Assembly (NCBI GenBank): GCA_001414485.1
Contig: LLEY01000003.1
Span: forward strand, 372,001 to 436,000
DNA length: 64,000 bases
Reading direction: 5' to 3'
Origin: Calycina herbarum
Lineage: Eukaryota; Ascomycota; Leotiomycetes; Helotiales; Pezizellaceae
The notes under the pieces are model-generated. The model made no database searches and was not told the origin of the DNA. It saw only the letters and a program-made list of their open reading frames with translations. Every line of letters begins with the position of its first letter. The stretch's first letter is position 1. The position numbers and the translations under genes are program-made. Shown here in pieces: positions 37,801 to 49,576 of this stretch.

Positions 37801-38950
37801 TAAGATAAATATTAGTAGTACTAGTGCTTTAGGTTTTACGTATCTTTTAAGACGTACTTACTTTTTAAGTATCTATAGTTTTCTATCGTCTTTTACTACT
37901 TTTATAAGTATCTCTCTCTAGCTCTTCGTCTTTACTTTTCTACTTATTATTCAAAGCTCTTAAAGAGCGTTATCGAGCTGTTTCCTTAAGCTTCTTATAT
38001 ATAGCTCTCTCTAGGTTCTTTTACACTTTCTTACTTCGTTCGACGTCTCTTTAACCTCTGTACTCTACTAAGGTTACGCTCTCTCTCTATCTAGCTTTTA
38101 AAGCGGCGTTAAGGCTTAAGCTATTTATTAAAGCTCTTCTACAAGCTTCTTAACAGCTCTCTCAAGCTCTTATACGTTCTAGATTACTAGTATCGTAAGG
38201 TAATTAGCCTCTGCTTTTACTAATACTTCGTCTATTAGCTTCTAGCTATAGCTAAGTATCTACGATACTTCTCTTTCTTCTCTAGCCGCTATTATAAGAA
38301 GTTAAGCTATGTAGTTAGACCCTAGCAGGTCTAGCGTCCTCTACTAAGTAGCTACGTTTCTAGTAGAGAAGACTAAGTTAATTATTAAGTTATAAGAGCT
38401 TTCTCTTCTCTAGATAACCTCGTTATATAGTATATTTCTCTTAAGCGCCTACTATATAGTAAGCTTAAAAGTAAGGTCTACGTTCTAGTTATATCTTCTA
38501 TAGATATCCTAGAGAGAGTAGTAAGCGTTTAGGTCTTCTATTATAAGCGCTCTTCTTAGTCTCGCTTATTAAAGCATATTCTTAATTAGTATTCGCCTAG
38601 TTTATAGATTATATACTAAGTAGACTATTATTTCATTCGCTCTCTTACCTATTATTATACTCGCCTAGTTCTTACTAGTAACGTATATCTAGCTTTCTTT
38701 TAAATATCTTTTATATATAAAGAGTACTACTACTCTGTCTAACTAAATCATATTATACCTCGAGCCTAATAAGTAGCTTAGAGAGTCTCTTATACTATTC
38801 TACGCTAGCTCTTAAATTACTAGGATATTATATTCCTTCTTATAATTTAGAGCTACGTTAAGTACCTCTAGTATCTTCCTTATATTCTAGTATAGTACTA
38901 TTATACTTATAGTAGTTCTATAGATAGTGTTTAGCTTACTTCTACTTCGT
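34900..38950 (-). pseudogene. Tad1 LINE ORF2 remnant (endonuclease/reverse transcriptase)
   Basis: The minus-strand RT region at about 36570-36000 reads LARIDKLIIVDFVDNINLF, then GIAFSLEKIVLIYF and RFFRVKLNRKLN. These are the Tad-clade equivalents of GFVDDTNLL, FAPEKxELIHF and FLGVxLDxxLxW. The catalytic FVDD is now FVDN, a G-to-A change. The frame is split at 36745-37208 by a solo Gypsy LTR. Endonuclease motifs between 37.2 and 38.9 kb are too decayed for me to name residues. Confidence 0.8.
36745..37208 (+). repeat. Solo LTR of the Gypsy-A family
   Basis: 464 bp, TGTCACGAATC...TTTCGTTATA, bordered by the duplication CTAAG at 36740-36744 and 37209-37213, with LINE sequence on both sides. 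A single LTR with a perfect target duplication implies LTR-LTR recombination that removed the interior. It keeps many CpA/TpG in its first 60 bp (ACGTGCCAGAACGTGACG), so it is one of the least RIPed pieces in the nest. Confidence 0.92.
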
Positions 38951-38959
38951 CTTCTACTT

Positions 38960-40397
38960 AATTCTCTATTATACTAAGAGAGCTTCCTAGCCTTTCGAGA
39001 AACTAAGTAAGGTTACTTCTGTTTATAAGTTCTATCTTACTTATATCCGTCGGCCTCTCTAGTACGGATCCTTACCTTAGTCTCTTTCTTATAGCTTATA
39101 AGCTCTTTTTATAGCTAAACGCGAATAAGTAGAGCGTCTCTACCTCTTCTTCTTTTAAAGCTCTTTATAGATTTATAAACAAGATTAGTCTATCTAGGTA
39201 TCGTTCTCTTACTTATCTATAGTACTGTTCTTCTATTTAGTACTCCTTTATAAATACTAGGTATTCTCCTCTATAATTCCTATATTTCGCTAGGTACTTC
39301 TTTAGATCCTTTTTACTAGAGTACTTCTCTTTACCTTCTTCGTACTTCTTATATATATACTAGATATACCTTTCCTCTTATTTATAGAAGTGTACTATAT
39401 ATCTCTACTTCTAGTACTTAAAGCACCTTTAAGCTACTACTTCTACTATATATCTCTTATATATAAAGTATTATACCTTCTATAGTATCTCTCTTAAACA
39501 TAGCCTTCTTACTTCTTCTATTATTACTACCTCTAGAATATAGTTCTAAAGAGCTAGCCTCTCCTAGCTCTAGCGTTCTTTATACTTACTCTCTTATTAT
39601 ATAATCTTTAGTACTCTTATACTAGAGGCTTATAAGATACTCTATAGTATACCCGCTGTTTCTCTCTCGAGTATATCTACTAAGACTCTCTTTACTAATA
39701 CTATAAGCGTTCTTACTACTACTACTGCTTCTTATCTAAAAACCTTCTTTGCTTAGCTATTATCTTATATATATACTACCTACTTCTCCTCTTTGAACTA
39801 TATAATAATATCCCTGCTTTAAAGCTTCCTTACTATAATTACTCTTACCTTATATCCTTCTATATTTATAGCCTCTATTATCTCTTTTAGTAATAGCTTA
39901 TCCTTCTCTTCGTCTATCTCTATAGCCTAGATTATAATCTCTTTTATATATTTAACTAGTATAACGTATTCCCTTTATAGCGTAGTTTCTACCTCTTCTT
40001 ATAGCTCTCTAGCTCTGACTCTCTCTGCTTACGTTAGAGTTCGTTCCTTTATACCTTCTATCTTCTTTACTATAATCACGAGCTTCTCTTATAAAATACC
40101 TCTTATTATTATTTCGTCTCCTTCTTTCCTAGCTCTTCTATACTTAAGTACCTTTCCCGCTGCCTCGATAATTACCTTAATACCCCTTTCCTCTGTTACT
40201 AAGTCGAGTATTACTTAGATTAGGCCCTTCTCTATTATGTCCGCGTATTTCGATACTCCTCTCCGTTCTCTCTTACTCTACTCTTCTTCGTTCGTTGTTC
40301 TACCTTCGCTATTAGTTATTAGCACGTCGGAGAGAGAAGTAAGAGCTTCTTATAAGCCCTCTATTCTACTACTACTACTACTACGATTACTTAACAT
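38960..40397 (-). pseudogene. Tad1 LINE ORF1 (gag-like) remnant
   Basis: It starts at the minus-strand ATG at 40397 (MLSNRSSSSSRIEGL) and runs through a Glu/Lys/Arg-rich helical region to cysteine-knuckle sequence near 39490-39290 (two CxxC-type modules, partly mutated to Tyr, such as KYQRWGYIVRYCYKQEK). This is the RNA-binding protein of Tad-like elements. Several TAG/TAA interrupt it. A plus-strand open frame at 40237-40446 is its shadow. Confidence 0.78.
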
Positions 40398-40507
40398 AAT
40401 CGTAGAGTGCTTTATTCTCTTTCTAGACCGTCTAATAGTCGTCTAAATATATTTCGAGGCTTTTAGAGTTACTTTATATAATTCTCCTTTTTCTCTCTCT
40501 TATAATA

Positions 40508-41760
40508 ATAAAGTCTTTATTCTAGATAATATTATAAAGGAATTTATTAAGAAATAGTATAAGTTACTAGTATATAGATACTAAGGAATTCGAAGAACTC
40601 TTTAGTATATAAAATAGAACTACTATATTAATAGATTATTAGTAGTAGTTAAGAAAGTAATAGTAGAGTATAATACTTATACTAGGAATAAGACTTTCTA
40701 CTATATATCTTATAAATAGATAAATACTACTCTAATATTATAAATACTTTAGAAATTAATATCTTAGAATTTTATTATTAAGCTATTAAAATCTAAAGTT
40801 CTAATAATAAGAGTTAAGTATAACTCGATTCTAGTTATTATAGAACGACTTATAAAGTATATAATTTTAGTACTATATACAGAGTCTAGTATAGCTAAGA
40901 AACTAGTATTTATATTCTATAAAGAAGTAGTCTTAAGATATAGACTACTAGAAGAAATACTCTTTAATAGAGATAAACTCTTTATTTTAAAATTTTAAAT
41001 TACTTTTATAGAATAATTAGATATAAAAAGAAAGCTATTAATAGCCTTTTACTCTTAGATAAATAGAGGAAATAAATATATAAATTAGGTAGTTAAAATA
41101 TAACTTTATTATTATATAAACTACTAGTAAAATAACTAGGTAGAACTACTACTTTTAGTATAGTTTACTTATAATAGTTTAGTAATAGAAATAATACTTA
41201 TTATACTATTCTATACTAACTTTAGATATAAATTAATAGTATATTAAGAACTACTATCTATAACTATTAATAACTAGCTTACTTATATTTAGGTTTTAAA
41301 AATTAAGAGATTATATAAAGAACTTATAAAAGACTTATAGTTTATTAATAAAAGAAATATATACTATTATAATAAACGACGTAGTTAGAAGCTAATACTA
41401 AAAGAGAGAGATAAAGTCTACTTAGTATAAAAAAATATTAATAGAAAAAGACTAAGTAATAAACTAGATTATAAAAAACTTAGACTATTTAAAATTAAAT
41501 AAGTTAGAAGACCTTTAAATTATAAATTAGTACTTTTAAAAATAATAAACATCTATCTAGTATTCTATATATTCTTACTTAAACTAGTATTACTAAGAGT
41601 ACTACTAGCTCTACTTATAGAAATATAACTAGTAAACCTAAATACTAAGTATAAAGTTAAGAGGATTCTTAACTATAGACTTATTAAAGAATAAGTTAAG
41701 TACTTAATTAAATAGTTAGATTACCTATACTTAGAGAATACTTAGAAACTAAGTAGTAAT
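40508..41760 (+). pseudogene. Gypsy-0 integrase and chromodomain
   Basis: Continues Gypsy-0 after the LINE. Integrase core-like sequence (YKLLVYRYQGIRRTLQYI, the HH-CC zinc region, then long alpha/beta sequence) runs to about 41300. A GPY-like segment follows, and then a chromodomain at about 41640-41740 (KYKVKRILNYRLIKE.VKYLIKQLDY). It is nearly the same as in Gypsy-B. Trp positions expected in the chromodomain aromatic cage are lost. Confidence 0.85.
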
Positions 41761-41761
41761 C

Positions 41762-42115
41762 TTACCTATTACCTAGTAGAACTTTAGAAAGTCTACTAGT
41801 AAAACCTAGGTTTATCTATATCTTATAGTCTAAAGAGAAAGTCTTAAGAAAGGCTAGGTTAAAGCTTATCTCGGATTAGAAACCGATAGAAATAGACAGA
41901 GCTATTAGATAAGTAACCTCTATCTCTCGCTACTCTCTTTCCTTCTCCTCTTTCTCTTTCCTTTCTACCTCCTTAGTAGTGTTAAGTTTATTAAGAAAAC
42001 GAAGTTCTTAATAAGACATTTTATACTACTTTTCTTTTAGAAAGACCTTCTACTTCTATAACTGTAGAATTCTTATTATCGCTTTCTTCTTCTCTCTCTT
42101 CAGCTTCTCTTCTTA
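41762..42115 (-). pseudogene. Antisense reading frame in the 3' region of Gypsy-0
   Basis: This minus-strand frame is homologous to the one at 18141-18527. A Met at 42019 is followed by a Leu/Asn segment, NTTKEVERKEKEEKERE, and a C-terminus LAFLKTFSLDYKI then INLGF.SRLSKVLL, ending at TAA 41764-41762. It parallels LAFLKSFPTNYAI, VDLGFDSRTPEVPL in Gypsy-B. The Ala/Pro linker of Gypsy-B is shorter here. It sits between the chromodomain and the 3' LTR and is antisense to the element, the same placement as in Gypsy-B. Upstream limit uncertain. Confidence 0.68.
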
Positions 42116-42448
42116 CTTTTTAATAGAGGCTTAGTCGCTAGTGTAGAAAACGTTCTTCTTCTAAGTATCGTCGGTTCTATTATATTTTAGATTTAACTAA
42201 ATATATTTAGAATATTAAGAGGATTATAAGGAATTAATAAAATATCTATACTTTTAAGAAGTATAGTAGAAGTATAGTAATATTTTATTATAAACTATTT
42301 TAATATTTTTTATAAGAAGTATTTATTCTTCTTTCTTCTTCTATATAGAGTAGAATATAATAGAAAGGAAAGGATACTACTAGTACTCTAACTAAGTTCC
42401 TTAGCTTATACTTAAGTATAAGAGTATACTAGGCTAAGAAGAGAATAG

Positions 42449-42896
42449 TATTACAAATTACGTTATATATAGTAAGTAGTCTAGACAGCGCTCTAATAGA
42501 ATAAGATATAATATCTAGGTAATAGAAGGTAATACTAGAGAGAATTAGTAATATAAAGATATTTAGATATTCTAAGATCTTACTATTAGATAACTATTAG
42601 AAGTTATATAATAGATTCTCTTAGATCTTATAAAAGATTTACAGAGGTCTAGAGATCTAGGCCTATATAGAGATCTAGATAGTATAAAAGGTTCTATATA
42701 TACTAGTATATCTACTACTTAGATAGAAGCTTCGTATTTAACTTTAGTTATTAATCTTATTATCTTATTTAATATCTTTAATATAAGTAACAAGTTTACT
42801 TCTAAGTAAACAACCTAGTATATCTATACTTCTTATCTATATACTAACTTTCGAGACTTAGTTATCTATGTTTAGTTCGTATAAAGTTTCGTTATA
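42449..42896 (+). repeat. Gypsy-0 3' LTR
   Basis: 448 bp, preceded by the polypurine tract GAAGAGAATAG. Its second half (from TTCTATATATACTAG to GTTATA) matches the Gypsy-A and B LTRs; its first half (U3) matches neither. Its 5' partner is missing at the left edge of the nest, so no duplication can be checked; the following bases are TTTAC. Confidence 0.85.
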
Positions 42897-42901
42897 TTTA
42901 C

Positions 42902-43678
42902 CTAGAAATAGATAGATCTATAAAATAAATAAATTAGATAGTAGAAACCTATTTATAAATATTCGTAGATTACGCTTAAGATAACTAAGAAGAGCTATTA
43001 CTATTTACTAAATTAGCGATTAATAATCGAATAGTATTAGCTACGAAAGTAAGCCTCTTCTTTCTTAAATATAGATATTATACTAAATCTCTAGATATCT
43101 AGTATAAACTCTTAAATAAAGCTACGCTACGATCGCTAATTTAGAAAGCTAATATAATCGTACGAAAGCTTAAAAAAGTATAGAAATAGACATAGTTAGT
43201 AATAGCTACTATATAGTAAATAATAGAAGACGTTATAAATAGAAGAAGATAATAAGTACTAAGCTTTAAGATTAGAGACAAAGTCTAGCTAAATCTATAG
43301 AACGTTTATATAATAAGAAAGTTAAAGAAGCTTAATATAAAATAAGCTAAGTATATAGTACTAGAAGTGATTAGAATATATAGTTATTACTTAGATATAC
43401 CTTCTAGAATCTACGACGTATTCTACTCTTAGCTTCTATAACTAGTCTTAAACAACCTACTACTAAGTTAAGTTTAAGACGACGATTAATCTAGACCTAA
43501 GATCTTTAAAGATAACTAAGAATACGTAGTAGAAGCGATTCTTAATAAAAAGAGACGAGGACGTACTATTAAGCTACTTATAAAATAGAAAGAGTATACT
43601 AGGCTAATCTAGGAATCTTAAGACGCTCTTAAGAATACGAAGGCTTATAACCTCTAGAGAGCTAGAAAGAGAGAGTAA
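42902..43678 (+). pseudogene. Gypsy-D integrase C-terminal and chromodomain remnant
   Basis: Right after Gypsy-0 ends, the plus strand reads as the 3' part of another Gypsy integrase. This includes the region equivalent to L.F.EFAINN (LAINNRIVLATKVSLFF near 43000-43070), a basic stretch, then a chromodomain-like EYVVEAILNKKRRGR near 43510-43560 with KLLI..KEYTRL. It differs from the Gypsy-A/B/0 chromodomain, so this is another family. Its 5' part is not in the window. Confidence 0.78.
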
Positions 43679-44029
43679 TATAACGGTTTATATCTAAAGA
43701 GTACTTAGTCTACTAACCTTTATATAAAACGTATAACTTTATATAATCCTAGGAACTACTTTAGTAATCACCTTAGTAGATACGTAGATCTATAACAAAA
43801 GATATAACTAGAGCTATAACGAGACTTCAGCTTCTTATAGCTTATACGTACTATAACGAAAGCTATAACAAAGAGCTATAACGAGACTTTAGCTTAGAGA
43901 CCTCGACGTAAGAGGTTCTACGTATAAAACCTCTTTCCTTGTACGTAGAATAGACTTCTCTTCTTAGTTAATTCTTCTTATAATAAAGATAACCTTATCT
44001 ATTAACCTCTTTATATTCGGCCTATAACA
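43679..44029 (+). repeat. Probable Gypsy-D 3' LTR
   Basis: It begins TATAACGG after a purine-rich AGAAAGAGAGAGTAA and ends CCTATAACA, about 351 bp. No partner LTR is present. It carries tandem copies of GAGCTATAACGAGACTTTAGC-like words. Boundaries are inferred from termini and context only. Confidence 0.6.
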
Positions 44030-44850
44030 CTCTATTTTAGACTACGCCTAGCTTATACTTCTATATAAGAGTCTAGAAGAGCTTTCGCTTTTTAAAGTAA
44101 TTAATAGATATATAGCTACTATATTCTTTAACTAGAATCGTCTAGATAAATCTATAACTATACGCGAATAGCTAAACTAGATAGATATAAAGACACTAGT
44201 ACGAAGAATATATAATACTTAGACTATAGTAAAGAAATTAGTAAGTAAAGTATAAGAGCGTTATACTAAGTCTATAAACTAGACTTAAAAAGTAGTAGAC
44301 TTCGATATAGACGACTTTGTTTAGATATTAACTTATAATTAGAAGATAGACTAGCTAAGTTATAAGTTAGACAGATAAAACGAGGGTCTATTCTAGATTA
44401 TAGTCTATAAAAGCTACTCTTTCTAGCTTAAATTACTAGACTACTTCTATATATACTCTATATTCTACCTATTACTACTTTATAAAGCCGCTATAGATCT
44501 ATTACTTAGATAAGTAAATAAGCTACCTCTGCTAATATAAGTTATAGATTAGAAAGAGTAGAAAGTAGAAGAAGTCTTAGTTATAAAGATAATTCGTAGA
44601 AAGCTTTATTATAAGATTAAATAGTTAGACTACGACTCTAATCTATAGTAGTATCTAGTCTCTAATTTTAAGTATTATTTATATAAATTATATAACTTTT
44701 ACCTCGCTAATCCAGCTTACGCTAGTCTGCTAAAGGCCTTATAAAGCTAGATATAAGCGTAGAAGAATAGTATAGACGATTATAACTATCTTACTAATAA
44801 CTTAGTTATAATATAAAGCTTATAAATAAGCTTTTTTAAAAGAGAGAGAT
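44030..44850 (+). pseudogene. Gypsy-E integrase C-terminal and chromodomain remnant
   Basis: The plus-strand frame shows a chromovirus 3' end distinct from Gypsy-D: KLSYKLD..N.GLF-like sequence (the LDxKxxGPF box of the GPY/F module, near 44350-44400). A Pro/Leu linker follows, then EVLVIKIIRRKLYYKIKQLDYDSN near 44550-44640, matching WEVEEIL....GKL.Y.VKWLGY. It ends with KYYLYKLYNFYLANPAYASLLKAL-type sequence before the LTR. Confidence 0.8.
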
Positions 44851-44852
44851 AA

Positions 44853-45192
44853 TATTATAGCGCTAGTTTATAATCTAAAAGAATATACGTAATAAAGTAT
44901 ATAATCTTAGTAATTATCTTAGAATATATAGATCTATAATAAGAGCTATAGCGAGATCTTAGCTCTTTTATAGCTATAATAAAAAGCTATAATAAGATCT
45001 TAGCTATATATAATTCTAGCTCTTTATAGCTTATATAAGATTTCAGCCTCTTATAGCTTATACTTACTTAGTAACTGCTTTTCTCTAGATATATAACCTA
45101 TGTTATCTTCGTAGATAGAACTATAGCTTTAAATTCTCGTATTTATATATATATACTCTTATATCTTTATCTTTAGTTATAGTTTATAATAT
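44853..45192 (+). repeat. Probable Gypsy-E 3' LTR
   Basis: It starts TATTATAGCGC after the purine run AGAGAGAGATAA and ends near TTTATAATA, where Pogo-2 begins. No partner LTR is present. It contains repeated GAGCTATAGCGAGATCTTAGC-like words similar to those in the Gypsy-D LTR. End position approximate. Confidence 0.5.
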
Positions 45193-45197
45193 ATATA

Positions 45198-47058
45198 ACG
45201 TAGTATACTAGGACCTCGTAATTATTAGAACCTCGTGAATTTTTTCTTACTCTACTACTTTAAAATATAATAAAACTACTATAATATATTAAATTAATTA
45301 AAACTACTTAGAATCTAATAAACTAGATATATCTATAACTTCTTAACACGTCTGTGTATTATAACTAGTTTTTCTATAAGTACTATAACGTTACTAAGTC
45401 GTTTATTCTTTATCTTCTCTACTCTCTCTAGAGCGCTTATTACGTCGAACCTGCTTCTTTATATTCTTCTAAGCTAATCCGTTCTATATATCCTCTATAG
45501 TAAGTATATCTCCTTCTTAGACATAGGTATTTTTAGCTCTCTAGCGTTTACTAAGAGCTTTATTTACTGTTCGAAGTATATAGACCTAGGCTAATAAGAG
45601 AGTTACCTTATAAGCTAATCGCTTTATACCTTTTACTAACGAAGCGATTATCTAGAAAATAGATATTAGTAAGCTTCCTTAGTAATAAGTAATACGATCC
45701 TTAATAAGAGTTAATTACGAAAGAGCTTTAGAAGAGTTATAAGAAGTCTAGAAGACCTAAGAGATAGCGTCGGCAGAGAGAGGTCCGGTAGATGTAGAAG
45801 TTTATAACTTAATATTAAGCTTTAAGATTATAGTCTAGAGTTCTAGAGGTACTAGACCAGCTCTATAGAACCTAGCTTTGGCGTTTTAGGTTATTACTAA
45901 CTGGTTATAGGCTATATAAAACATAAGAAAGAACTCGACCTTAGTAATATAGTTTATATAAGTCTTAATAAAGGTCTTAATTTAACGCTTATATATATGT
46001 TTAAGAATACTAAAATATCTAACGTCGAGTAGCTAGGTTAGATAAGACGAATAAGGAGGTAGGTAAAGAGTAATAATATTATATAACTTATAATACTCTT
46101 AGAATACTACTGATTTATAACTTATATATCTATCTAGAACTAATATTCGATATAGCTCTTTTATATAACTACGAGTATACTTATCGAAGTATTCTAGCTA
46201 TTCTAAGCCTATCTTATTATTAGTCTATCTATTACTAGTTAGTTTAATAACTCAGTTATTAGAAAGACCGCTCTTAGTATACTAACTAGTAAGGTGATTT
46301 TTCTCTTAAACTACTAAGAATAAAGAGATACTTAAACTATATCTATTAATATAAACAATTACTATAGTCTATTCCCGATTACCTAGCTAGATAGTCTTAT
46401 CTCTACTACGTCGATTAGCGTATATAATAACTATTCTAGCGTAGATAATATATATTATAAAACTAGTCTTATTAAAGTTATAGAAATCGTAGTCTTAGAT
46501 CTTATATTTTGCTTATATATTCTCTACTAGTCGAAACCACGTGCTAATTAGCTTAGGATCTTCGTATAAAGCTCTTTAGAAATCGTAAACGCGATTAAAA
46601 CACGTCTTTAGTTCTAGACGTCGTTATATAAATCGTTATACCTAGTTCTTTCTAACGTGTTATCCTCTATATAACTCGAGTATATAATTTACTATATCTT
46701 CTATACTACCTAGCTAGGGTACAAATCCTCTTATATCTAGATTAAGTATATTTTAAATAATTACCTTCTCTTCTATTATAGTTATTTTATAATTTGCTAG
46801 CTAGCGTTTACTAAGAGTAGTTCGACTAGTTATTCTATTAGTAAGTATAGAATAAGAGACTCTATATAGCTTCGTAGCTTTACTACGGTTTATTTGTTTA
46901 GATAATCGAATAGCTTCGATAGCTAGAATAATTCGAGCTTCTTAGGTTTAAGATTCTATTAGATAGTTATTAAGAAAACGCGTATTAAAGTTAGAGGTAG
47001 TAGAGTAGAGAAAAAATTCACAAGGTTCTAATAATTACAAGGTTCTAATATACTATAT
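45198..47058 (-). mobile_element. Pogo-2, near-full-length pogo/Fot1-like transposon
   Basis: 1861 bp between TA at 45196-45197 and 47059-47060. The terminal inverted repeats begin ACGTAGTA and ATATAGTA. The transposase is on the minus strand (about 46960 to 45260), fully RIPed. C-terminal tail sequence (an RRARLKN-like basic segment) lies near 45540 and the HTH end lies near 46950. It abuts a fragment of another pogo element on its right (47061 onward). Confidence 0.85.
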
Positions 47059-47060
47059 TA

Positions 47061-49403
47061 AAGCTTTTTAGAAATCGTAAACACGATTAAAATACGTCTT
47101 AAGAGCTAGTTATTATTATATAAATCGATAGACCTAGAGCTTACTAACGCGTTCTATCTCTCTTAATTCTAGGATAAAATTAGCTATATCTTCTATACTA
47201 GTAAGCTATAGTATAAACTCTCTAGAATCTAGCTTAAGTATATTCTAAGAAATTACCTTCTTTTCTAGTATAGTTAATTTATAATAATTAGATTATATTT
47301 TATTATAAGAAGTTTAGCTAGCTATTCTATTTCTAAGTATAGTTCTAAAGACTTTATATAGTTTTACTATAACGTGTTTTATAAGCGAGTCGCCTATATA
47401 AGCGGGTTGTCTACTTTCCTCGTCGCGTACTATATACTATCTTTAAATTATAATAGCTTAATACTACAACGTTTAATTACCTTCTTAAGAAGATAATATT
47501 ATTTTAGTAACCTAAGAACTCGAAAACAACGTATTATTAACCGAACAAAGCGCTGTAAAGATTTACTATGTTTCTTAAAAGACTCTCTTTAATCGACGCG
47601 CTAGAAAGCTCTTATAACGTGATTACTAGCCTAATTCGAAAAAGCTTATAAAGCTAGAGAAGGAGGTAATAGTTAGATATATATTAGAGTTAGATTCGCG
47701 AGAGTTTTCGCCTATAAGAGATATAATACGAGATATAGCTAATAATCTACTAAGAGAGCGCGACGGAAAGCCTATAGATAGAAACTAGCTAGATAACTTT
47801 ATAAAACATATATCTAAGCTTAAAACTCGATAGAGTCGTTTGTATAATCGTTAATAAGCTTTAACTAAGGATCCGCGAGTTATTAGCTTATAGTTTACGC
47901 TTATATAGTCTATTAAAGAGAAATATAGTATTTAAGATAAGAATATTTATAACTTTAACGAAAGTAGCTTTATAATAGAAGTTATTTCGTTCTAACTTAT
48001 TATTATAAGCTTAGAAACGCGTAGAAAGCGAAAGTAAGTTCAGCTAGATAATCGCGAGTAGATTATAGTTATTTAGAGAGTTAATATAATAGAATAGATA
48101 ATTCTACTATTTATTATTTTCGTAGATAAAGTACTTATTTCTACCTAGTACTAAGATATATATATACTATATAATTAGGTAATTAAGGTTAGTAATAACA
48201 GCTAGATAAATAATAAGCTTAGAGTTATATAGTTAAAGTATTTTAATAAGTATATAAAAGTATAAAGTATAGAAAAATATCGTTTATTAATTATTAATAG
48301 TTATAAAAGCTATAACTCGCTTAAATTCTAGTAACTTTATAAAGACTTAAATATTATTACTCTCTATATATCTCTACACTTATCGTATCTACTATAGCCG
48401 CTTAATATAGTCTACTTCTCGCTATTAAAGCGAGTATATAGAGCTAAGATATTAGACTTAGTACGGAATTATATTAATTATATTCCTGAAGAAACCTTTC
48501 TTCTTATATTTAAAGCAGCTTTTTATAAAGTATTTATAAAGAATAATATCTACGCGAGTTTTAAAGAGGCTAGGCTAGTCTTATATAGCCTAGAAGCTAT
48601 ATTATTAAAGCTTAATTTAAGGCTTCGTATACTAATACTAATAATACTAGAAGATACTCTATAGATATCTAAAATACTAAGTAATATATACGAAATAATA
48701 GCTTAATTAACGCTTATTCGAGATCGGATTTAAAGATATTAAGACTTATTATCTAGTTCTATTATTCAGTCTTTTAATTAACTCGAAAAAGGCTTAACTA
48801 GAGTAATATATAATATAGTATTAATATATAAGAAAATCACTAGTCTTCGTATAATAACTAAGGCTATAACTAAGTATAAAAGTCGTAAGAGAAAGTATAT
48901 TAAGAGTTAAGAGATATTAATAGTAGACGACGTAGCTGATTTAATTATATCTAAGAAAAATAGTAGCTAGAAATAAGATAAAGAGTCTAGGAAGAGAGTT
49001 CGCGTAGACAGGTATTATAGCTGTTATAGTAAAACTAGATATAATTCTTATACTTATTAAGTAGAAATATTAGATATAGAAGATAGCGAAAGTTCTAAAG
49101 AATACTAGATAGCTTCTATAGTAATAATAACTTTATATAGTATTAAGTATTTTATATTATAATAATACTAGGTTGAAAAAGTAGGCGACTCGCTTATATA
49201 AGCGACTCGCTTATAAAACACGTTAGTCTAAGTATTTATTATCTTAGATAAATAAATAGCTTTAATAGCTAGAATAATTCAAGCTTCTTTAGTTTATACT
49301 TCTATTTATAGTAGTTAAGAAAACACGTGTTAAAGTTAGTAGAGTAGAATATAAAGAAAAGTAAGTAACTTAATAATATAAACAACTTAATAATAAACTA
49401 TAT
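47061..49403 (-). mobile_element. Pogo-3 fragment (right end) split by Pogo-4
   Basis: Only 47061-47369 and 49226-49403 belong to this element: the N-terminal transposase region on the minus strand and the right terminal inverted repeat, ending AAACTATAT before TA at 49404-49405. The other about 1.4 kb, including its left terminus, is missing where Pogo-2 lies. Pogo-4 inserted at a TA inside it. Confidence 0.75.
47372..49223 (+). mobile_element. Pogo-4, full-length pogo/Fot1-like transposon
   Basis: 1852 bp between TA at 47370-47371 and 49224-49225, with inverted repeats starting ACGTGTTTTATAAGCG. The plus-strand transposase can be followed from an HTH near 47560 through YNFNESSF near 47950 (the first catalytic Asp of NFDE is now Asn), LLIINSYKSYNSLKF near 48290 (second catalytic region, VDGH-like, mutated) and LNIVYFSLLKRVYR near 48400 (third, originally PLD). 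The C-terminus has a zinc-knuckle-like CYSKTRYNSYTY near 49020. All three catalytic Asp positions therefore appear changed. Confidence 0.88.
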
Positions 49404-49405
49404 TA

Positions 49406-49574
49406 AAGAGATATTTAAATAAAGTTTAATAACTATAATAGTATAAAATAAATACTACTATAAAAAAGATATATAAGAGTACGTTCGATAGAATAATATA
49501 TCTAAATACTAGGCTCTAATATAAAGGAAAAGACTAAATTAGTCTTTCTAGTAGAGAGAGTAAAAGTATTTATA
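49406..49574. repeat. RIPed copy of a Copia-like leader repeat
   Basis: About 165 bp that aligns without visible gaps over most of its length to 60020-60185; the differences are almost all C-to-T or G-to-A. It lies between Pogo-3 and Pogo-5, with Pogo-5 inserted at its end. Confidence 0.75.
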
Positions 49575-49576
49575 TA

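Larger units (their letters stand above)
34871..40495 (-). mobile_element. Tad1-type LINE carrying a solo LTR
   Basis: Flanked by the 12-bp duplication TCTCTTATAATA at 34859-34870 and 40496-40507, a size typical of non-LTR insertion. It is read on the minus strand, with its 5' end near 40495. ORF1 starts near 40397 and carries CCHC knuckles near 39490-39300; endonuclease-like sequence follows, then RT with a FVDN (FVDD) catalytic box near 36455, and a C-terminal region down to about 35140. The 3' end near 34871 is ATAATAATA-rich rather than a long poly(A). It inserted into the Gypsy-0 integrase. It is RIPed but less AT-shifted than its host, with GC-rich patches around 35130-35230. Confidence 0.88.

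Noticed and set aside
40237..40446. Plus-strand open frame of 69 codons inside the LINE
   Set aside because: It is the complement of the LINE ORF1 N-terminal region, which is the better coding frame; the plus-strand translation has no domain.
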